Origin: Microcaldota archaeon | GTDB taxonomy: Archaea > Micrarchaeota > Micrarchaeia > Anstonellales > Bilamarchaeaceae | Assembly: GCA_013331535.1 (NCBI GenBank) | Contig: DUGF01000067.1 | Location: 1-9,360, forward strand | Reading direction: 5' to 3' | DNA length: 9,360 bases | Notes under the pieces: generated by a model | The model's input: the letters and a program-made list of their open reading frames with translations, nothing else | Database searches by the model: none | Told to the model about the DNA's origin: nothing | Position numbers and translations under genes: made by a program | Shown: positions 6,287 through 9,360 of the stretch, in pieces | How the letters are laid out: each line of letters starts with the position of its first letter | Numbering within the stretch: position 1 is the first letter of the stretch

Positions 6287-6308
6287 GTATTCCGCCAACT
6301 ATCTCATT

Positions 6309-7235
6309 ATGGTAAAACCAAATTCAGCAGACAGTAGGGGCAGTAGCCAGAGTAAATCCGGCCAAAAGCCCAGAAAACAGGGTTTCAGCCCTTCAAACAA
6401 GCGTTCAATGTTCCTTCAGAAGGCAGCAGAAGCCACAACCAAGGCACTTGGTGGAAAGGATGTTCTCCTTGCCAACGTGTCTAGAGTCATAGACGAGACG
6501 GTTCAGGTTGCAAACGCCCTTGGCGAGAGGCTGGAAGAGCTATATGGTATTTATCTTCCCGAACTGAGGCTTGAAGACCGCAGGAAATACTGCGAAATTA
6601 TCATGGTTCTTGATAAAACAAATCCTGATGCAAAGGAACTATCCAAAATAGTAGGGAGTGGAAAATCAAACGAAATAATTACCTTATGCGGAAAGAGCAT
6701 AGGTGCACCCCTCACAGAAGAGGACCTTTTACAGTGTAGGAATTTTGCAAATCAGCTTCTCATGTTGTATAAGTTCAAGGACCAGTATGCGAAATATCTC
6801 GAAACTTTGACTGCCGAAGTTTGCCCAAACATTTCCGCAGTTGCAGGTTCGGATATCGCGGCAAAACTCATTTCTCACGTTGGTTCACTTGCTCGTCTTT
6901 CAATACTTCCTTCAAGCACTATTCAGGTTCTTGGTGCTGAAAAGGCTCTTTTCAAGCATTTGAAGAACAGAAAAATTGATCCGCCAAAGCACGGAATCAT
7001 ATTTCAACACGTTCGTATTTCCGCATCACCCAAGGTTGTGCGAGGCAAAATCGCCCGCGCTCTTGCGAATTCTATTGCGCTGGCTGCAAAGGCAGATCAT
7101 TTCACAAAGAAGAAGCTCGGCGATTTGCTGATTAAGCGTTTTGACGACCGCTATACTCAAATCATGGACGAGTACAAGAAGCAAAAGGAAAAGGCGCTGG
7201 TGCCTGCGCCTTCGGAATCCAAATCCGGAAGCTGA
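6309..7235 (+). CDS. Nop5/Nop56/Prp31-type NOP-domain RNP protein lacking the usual N-terminal domain
   Basis: Related to archaeal Nop5, which clamps C/D box guide RNAs with L7Ae and recruits the methylase fibrillarin. Of 308 aa, residues 51-165 are the coiled-coil part: DVLLANVSRVIDETVQVANA matches the 'ID.....iN.L.eRl.ewYg..fPEL' signature, continuing into LEELYGIYLPEL (75-86). Residues 172-265 are the NOP (RNA/L7Ae-binding) domain: PNISAVAGS (173-181), SHVGSLARLSILPSSTIQ (189-206), then the diagnostic GAEKALFKHL (209-218), PPKHGIIFQH (225-234) and RGKIARALA (245-253). The roughly 100-residue fibrillarin-binding domain that normally comes first is missing; instead there are about 35 residues rich in Ser, Lys, Gln and Pro. 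The tail is basic. The gene beside it is a phosphoesterase, not fibrillarin. It may be a second, Prp31-like NOP protein rather than the main Nop5. The start is supported by the leaderless TATA spacing. Confidence 0.9.
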   Translation: MVKPNSADSRGSSQSKSGQKPRKQGFSPSNKRSMFLQKAAEATTKALGGKDVLLANVSRVIDETVQVANALGERLEELYGIYLPELRLEDRRKYCEIIMVLDKTNPDAKELSKIVGSGKSNEIITLCGKSIGAPLTEEDLLQCRNFANQLLMLYKFKDQYAKYLETLTAEVCPNISAVAGSDIAAKLISHVGSLARLSILPSSTIQVLGAEKALFKHLKNRKIDPPKHGIIFQHVRISASPKVVRGKIARALANSIALAAKADHFTKKKLGDLLIKRFDDRYTQIMDEYKKQKEKALVPAPSESKSGS

Positions 7236-7241
7236 TCGTTC

Positions 7242-7925
7242 ATGCGTGTTTTCGTATTTTCAGACCTTCATGACGAAGAGGTCACGTTCGAATCACTGCG
7301 GAAAAAATACGCGGAATCGGATGCGGGTTTTGATCTGGTTTTTATTCTTGGTGATACTACAAACGACAGTCCGAAATTTCTCGAGGAAGTTGTTTCTTCA
7401 TCCAAGAACTGTTTTTTTATTCCGGGAAACAATGAACCGGAGAGTGCAATCCAGCGTGTCTTGTCATCTCGTGGCTATATCCACTGCAAGCGGGTTTCCC
7501 TGCCAAACGGTTTGAACATCGTCGGATTCGGAAAATCAAATATAACTCCGTTCGGAACTCCGGGAGAATTAAGTGAAGAGGAAATTTATTCGCAAATGCG
7601 CTCGCTTCCGATTGATAGCAACACGATTCTTCTTTTGCATGTTCCGCCACTTGGATTCTTTGACGAAGTCAATGGACCGCGTGGAAGTCAGCATATTGGA
7701 AGTTCTTCAGTGCTGCAAATCATAGAAGAAAAAAAGCCATTCGTTGTTTTCTGCGGGCATGTTCACGAGAATGAGGGCGTTGCTATGATTGACAACACAT
7801 ACGTGATTAAGGTGCCAGCGGCAAAGCTCGGAAAATACGGTATTGCAGAGATAGACGATAAAACAAGAAAAGTGAGTGCCGGGTTCTTTTCATTGAAGGG
7901 AGTCAATAACCAGATTACTCAATAA
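7242..7925 (+). CDS. Calcineurin-like metallophosphoesterase
   Basis: A two-metal phosphoesterase of 227 aa with all core motifs in order: SDLH (Asp8, His10), GDTTND (Gly37-Asp38), GNNE (62-65), LLLHVPP (His133) and GHVHE (Gly172, His173, His175). The third motif reads GNNE rather than GNHD/E, a variant that occurs in small archaeal members. It should bind Mn, Fe or Zn and cleave a phosphomonoester or phosphodiester; the substrate is unknown. It is cytosolic, without signal peptide. The gene starts 6 nt after the NOP-domain gene and is probably on the same leaderless mRNA, with only a weak ribosome binding site. Its stop overlaps the convergent TrmB-type gene by 7 nt. Confidence 0.92.
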   Translation: MRVFVFSDLHDEEVTFESLRKKYAESDAGFDLVFILGDTTNDSPKFLEEVVSSSKNCFFIPGNNEPESAIQRVLSSRGYIHCKRVSLPNGLNIVGFGKSNITPFGTPGELSEEEIYSQMRSLPIDSNTILLLHVPPLGFFDEVNGPRGSQHIGSSSVLQIIEEKKPFVVFCGHVHENEGVAMIDNTYVIKVPAAKLGKYGIAEIDDKTRKVSAGFFSLKGVNNQITQ

Positions 7926-8668
7926 TCAAACGGAAGTTTATCCCACATGAACTCAAAGAATTTTCTGTAGCCGTCTGCCAATCTCCTGCTTCGCATTACG
8001 AATTGGATCGGTTCCTCATCCAGTTGGCCAGGTTTGACTCCAACGAATGTGACTATCCGGTCACCGAAGAAATCGATGGAAGTCTGGCTGGAATAATCTT
8101 TTGGCAGAAATTTGTATGGCTTGCCAACTAATTTCAATATTTCAGGTCTTTGTTCCTTGACCTCGTAGTCGAAGATATGCATAAATTTTATCCCGCGTTT
8201 CTTCCGCTCGCGCTCAAATTTCGGTAAAAAATGCTGGAGCCGCTGGTCCAGCCAGAATGCCTTTGCGCCGATAAAATATGCTGTTTCGCCTACGTCGAGG
8301 ATGTCCTGCAGATACTGCTTAAATCCATTAATGCCTTTATACATATACGCGGTTTCCTCTTCCTCGTAGTGACCAAAACGTTTTTCCAATTCTGGCAGAA
8401 TAATCTGCAGTTTGTTCTCCTTTTCCAGTATCAGGTCTAGTAACCGCGATGGGTGAATGGCACGGTATTCCTTTCTGTTATGCACAAACATCTCGGAAAT
8501 CAGGCCTTTTTCCAGCAATTTGGAAAGTACGTCGTATATGTTGCGCCTGTGCACTTTTGACTTAATTGCCATCTGCTCTATAGACGAGCTGCCGAGGGAA
8601 AGAAGCGCTTCATACACTTTAGATTCATTGATGCTCAAACCCAGTTCCTGCAGCGTAGTTTCATACAT
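7919..8668 (-). CDS. TrmB-family transcriptional regulator
   Basis: A 249-aa protein with an N-terminal winged helix-turn-helix (about 5-75): LQELGLSINESKVYEALL, then the DNA-reading helix in KSKVHRRNIYDVLSKL and the wing up to KEYRAIHP. A helical linker (76-100) follows, and then a C-terminal ligand-sensing domain with the TrmB/PLD-like pattern MYKGINGFKQYLQDIL and FIGAKAFWL (107-140). Archaeal TrmB-type regulators bind sugars or other metabolites and repress or activate transport and metabolic genes; the ligand here is unknown. I place the start at ATG 8668 rather than ATG 8707. The TATA box (8692-8701) would lie inside the longer version and is spaced 28 bp before 8668, giving a leaderless mRNA. 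The 13 extra residues (with NGDNCHH) are not typical of the family. Confidence 0.87.
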   Translation of the reverse strand: MYETTLQELGLSINESKVYEALLSLGSSSIEQMAIKSKVHRRNIYDVLSKLLEKGLISEMFVHNRKEYRAIHPSRLLDLILEKENKLQIILPELEKRFGHYEEEETAYMYKGINGFKQYLQDILDVGETAYFIGAKAFWLDQRLQHFLPKFERERKKRGIKFMHIFDYEVKEQRPEILKLVGKPYKFLPKDYSSQTSIDFFGDRIVTFVGVKPGQLDEEPIQFVMRSRRLADGYRKFFEFMWDKLPFDY

Positions 8669-8669
8669 G

Positions 8670-8687
8670 TGGTGGCAATTGTCACCA
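8670..8687. promoter_or_regulatory. 18-bp near-perfect palindrome, likely operator
   Basis: TGGTGGCAATTGTCACCA is symmetric apart from one base pair position (G at 8675 against T at 8682). It occupies exactly the space between the TATA box and ATG 8668 of the TrmB-type gene, where a bound protein would block initiation. On the other side it abuts the promoter of the divergent secreted-protein gene, at the place of an upstream activator or BRE-masking site. Self-regulation by the adjacent TrmB protein is the simplest reading. Confidence 0.6.
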
Positions 8688-8691
8688 TTAA

Positions 8692-8701
8692 TATTTAAAT
8701 A
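8692..8701. promoter_or_regulatory. Palindromic TATA box shared by divergent genes
   Basis: TATTTAAATA is its own reverse complement. For the minus-strand regulator its centre is about 28 bp from ATG 8668. For the plus-strand gene it would give a start near 8722 and a leader of about 50 nt with a ribosome binding site. TTATAGTAAA at 8711-8720 is an alternative plus-strand TATA. Confidence 0.5.
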
Positions 8702-8760
8702 GAACATAAGTTATAGTAAACATAGGAAATTGGTAAGAGGCAGATTTGCCTGAAAATGAA

Positions 8761-8766
8761 GGTGAT
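8761..8766 (+). promoter_or_regulatory. Ribosome binding site GGTGAT before ATG 8773
   Basis: AAGGTGAT (8759-8766) ends 6 nt before ATG 8773 and is a good match to the archaeal anti-Shine-Dalgarno. It fixes the start of the secreted protein. Confidence 0.65.
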
Positions 8767-8772
8767 GCTATT

Positions 8773-9360
8773 ATGTCTATTGGAAAACAGGTTAGCGTAA
8801 GCTCTGGAAGAGCAGTTACTGTGATGGCGTCTGTAGCGTCTATGTTTTTGCCGTTTAAGGCAAATGCAGATTCATTGCAGAGCCGTTTATCGACTCAGGC
8901 GTTTTATCAAACGTCAAAAGGAGAAATCAATGAAGCAGGTTTGGGCATCGATCATTCGCTTACATTCAAATATGCGACCTTAGGGGTGGGTGGTGCATTT
9001 GCCGGGGATTTGGGTAATGGGGCAACATCGCTTGAAAAAGCAGGGACAAACCTTACTTTATCTGCTCCCAGCGGGTTTGGGGCTACTGTTTATGCACAGA
9101 GAAGCAGGTTTCTTGGAAATCAGAGGGCTTTTGGCGGACTGGCACATATACCCGTGGGCCGGGTCAATTTGCGCGCAGGCGCAGAACGGGATATAACTGG
9201 CAATACCCCAGTTTTTGCTGGTGCGGATTTTGGTTTTGATCCAGTTTCTGTTTCTGTAACTGCAATCGTTCCAATAGTGCCAGGGAAAGAATATCCGAAT
9301 GCCGGAGGAACAATTCAATTAACCCTGAAAACAAAACTTGTGAATTTCTTTGCCAGGGGG
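8773..9360 (+). CDS. Secreted beta-strand-rich protein, unfinished at window end
   Basis: The frame is open for 196 codons to the window edge, so the C-terminus is missing. The N-terminus is a Sec-type signal peptide: Lys5 and Arg13, a hydrophobic stretch AVTVMASVASMFLPF (14-28), and an AxA cleavage site (Ala30-Asn31-Ala32) before Asp33. The mature part has alternating polar/apolar strands of 8-12 residues separated by Gly/Asn/Asp turns, for example HSLTFKYATLGVGGAFAGD, TNLTLSAPSGFGATVYAQ, VNLRAGAERD, and TIQLTLKTKLVNFFAR near the edge. That looks like a beta-sandwich, beta-helix or barrel-like protein. There is no cysteine and no second membrane helix in what is visible. I do not recognise a family. 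It is divergent from the TrmB-type regulator and is probably controlled by it through the palindrome at 8670-8687. Confidence 0.72.
   Translation, partial: MSIGKQVSVSSGRAVTVMASVASMFLPFKANADSLQSRLSTQAFYQTSKGEINEAGLGIDHSLTFKYATLGVGGAFAGDLGNGATSLEKAGTNLTLSAPSGFGATVYAQRSRFLGNQRAFGGLAHIPVGRVNLRAGAERDITGNTPVFAGADFGFDPVSVSVTAIVPIVPGKEYPNAGGTIQLTLKTKLVNFFARG

Noticed and set aside
6149..6308. C/D box guide RNA beside the NOP-domain gene
   Set aside because: I looked for RTGATGA (C box) followed by CTGA (D box) in the intergenic region and saw no convincing pair.
8669..8707. Start of the TrmB-type gene at ATG 8707
   Set aside because: The added 13 codons contain the TATA box and the palindrome, and are not typical of the family. 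ATG 8668 fits leaderless spacing.
8738..8751. Small hairpin AGGCA-GATT-TGCCT in the leader of the secreted-protein gene
   Set aside because: The stem is only 5 bp and there is no T-run or conserved partner, so it cannot be called a terminator or riboswitch.
8990..9318. Two alternative open frames (8990-9196 plus, 9058-9318 minus) at the window end
   Set aside because: They overlap a 196-codon open frame that has a good ribosome binding site, a signal peptide and regular strand pattern; their translations look random and Trp/Cys-rich.

Overview
The window looks like a piece of an archaeal chromosome, most plausibly from a small-genome uncultivated (DPANN-type) archaeon. The evidence is a Nop5/Prp31-type NOP-domain protein, a single-domain KaiC/RAD55-like ATPase, a TrmB-family regulator, an archaeal-style histidyl-tRNA synthetase, AT-rich TATA boxes placed for leaderless transcripts, and GGAGG/GGTGA ribosome binding sites. 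The lineage is an inference; there is no rRNA in the window.

Region 1 (1-4896, + strand) is one tightly packed run of genes. It holds the C-terminal end of a radical SAM/SPASM-like protein, an unrecognised Cys-containing protein of at least 357 aa, histidyl-tRNA synthetase (hisS), a CPA2-type cation:proton antiporter, and a short HisA-like TIM-barrel relative. Gaps are 11-16 nt after the unknown gene, and the last pair overlaps by 4 nt. The start of the unknown gene appears to be displaced by an array of 7-bp repeats. The HisA-like gene has no ATG, GTG or TTG start and seems to begin at CTG, translationally coupled to the antiporter.

Region 2 (4877-6148, - strand) is a two-gene operon: a conserved-looking protein of unknown function (179 aa), then the KaiC-like ATPase. 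Its 3' end overlaps the HisA-like gene by 20 nt in convergent orientation. Region 3 (6149-6308) is a divergent intergenic region with a second heptamer-repeat array and a leaderless-type promoter for the next gene.

Region 4 (6309-7925, + strand) holds a NOP-domain protein that lacks the usual fibrillarin-binding N-terminal domain, followed 6 nt later by a metallophosphoesterase. The latter overlaps by 7 nt the convergent TrmB-family regulator (- strand). Region 5 (8669-8772) is a compact divergent control region. It has a palindromic TATA box usable in both directions and an 18-bp near-perfect palindrome at the predicted start of the regulator's transcript, probably its operator. The regulator faces a secreted, beta-strand-rich protein (8773 to the window end, unfinished).

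The most unusual points are the heptamer repeats that seem to have shifted a reading frame, the HisA-like protein that has lost its catalytic Asp and phosphate-binding glycines, and the regulator/secreted-protein module with its shared palindromic control site.
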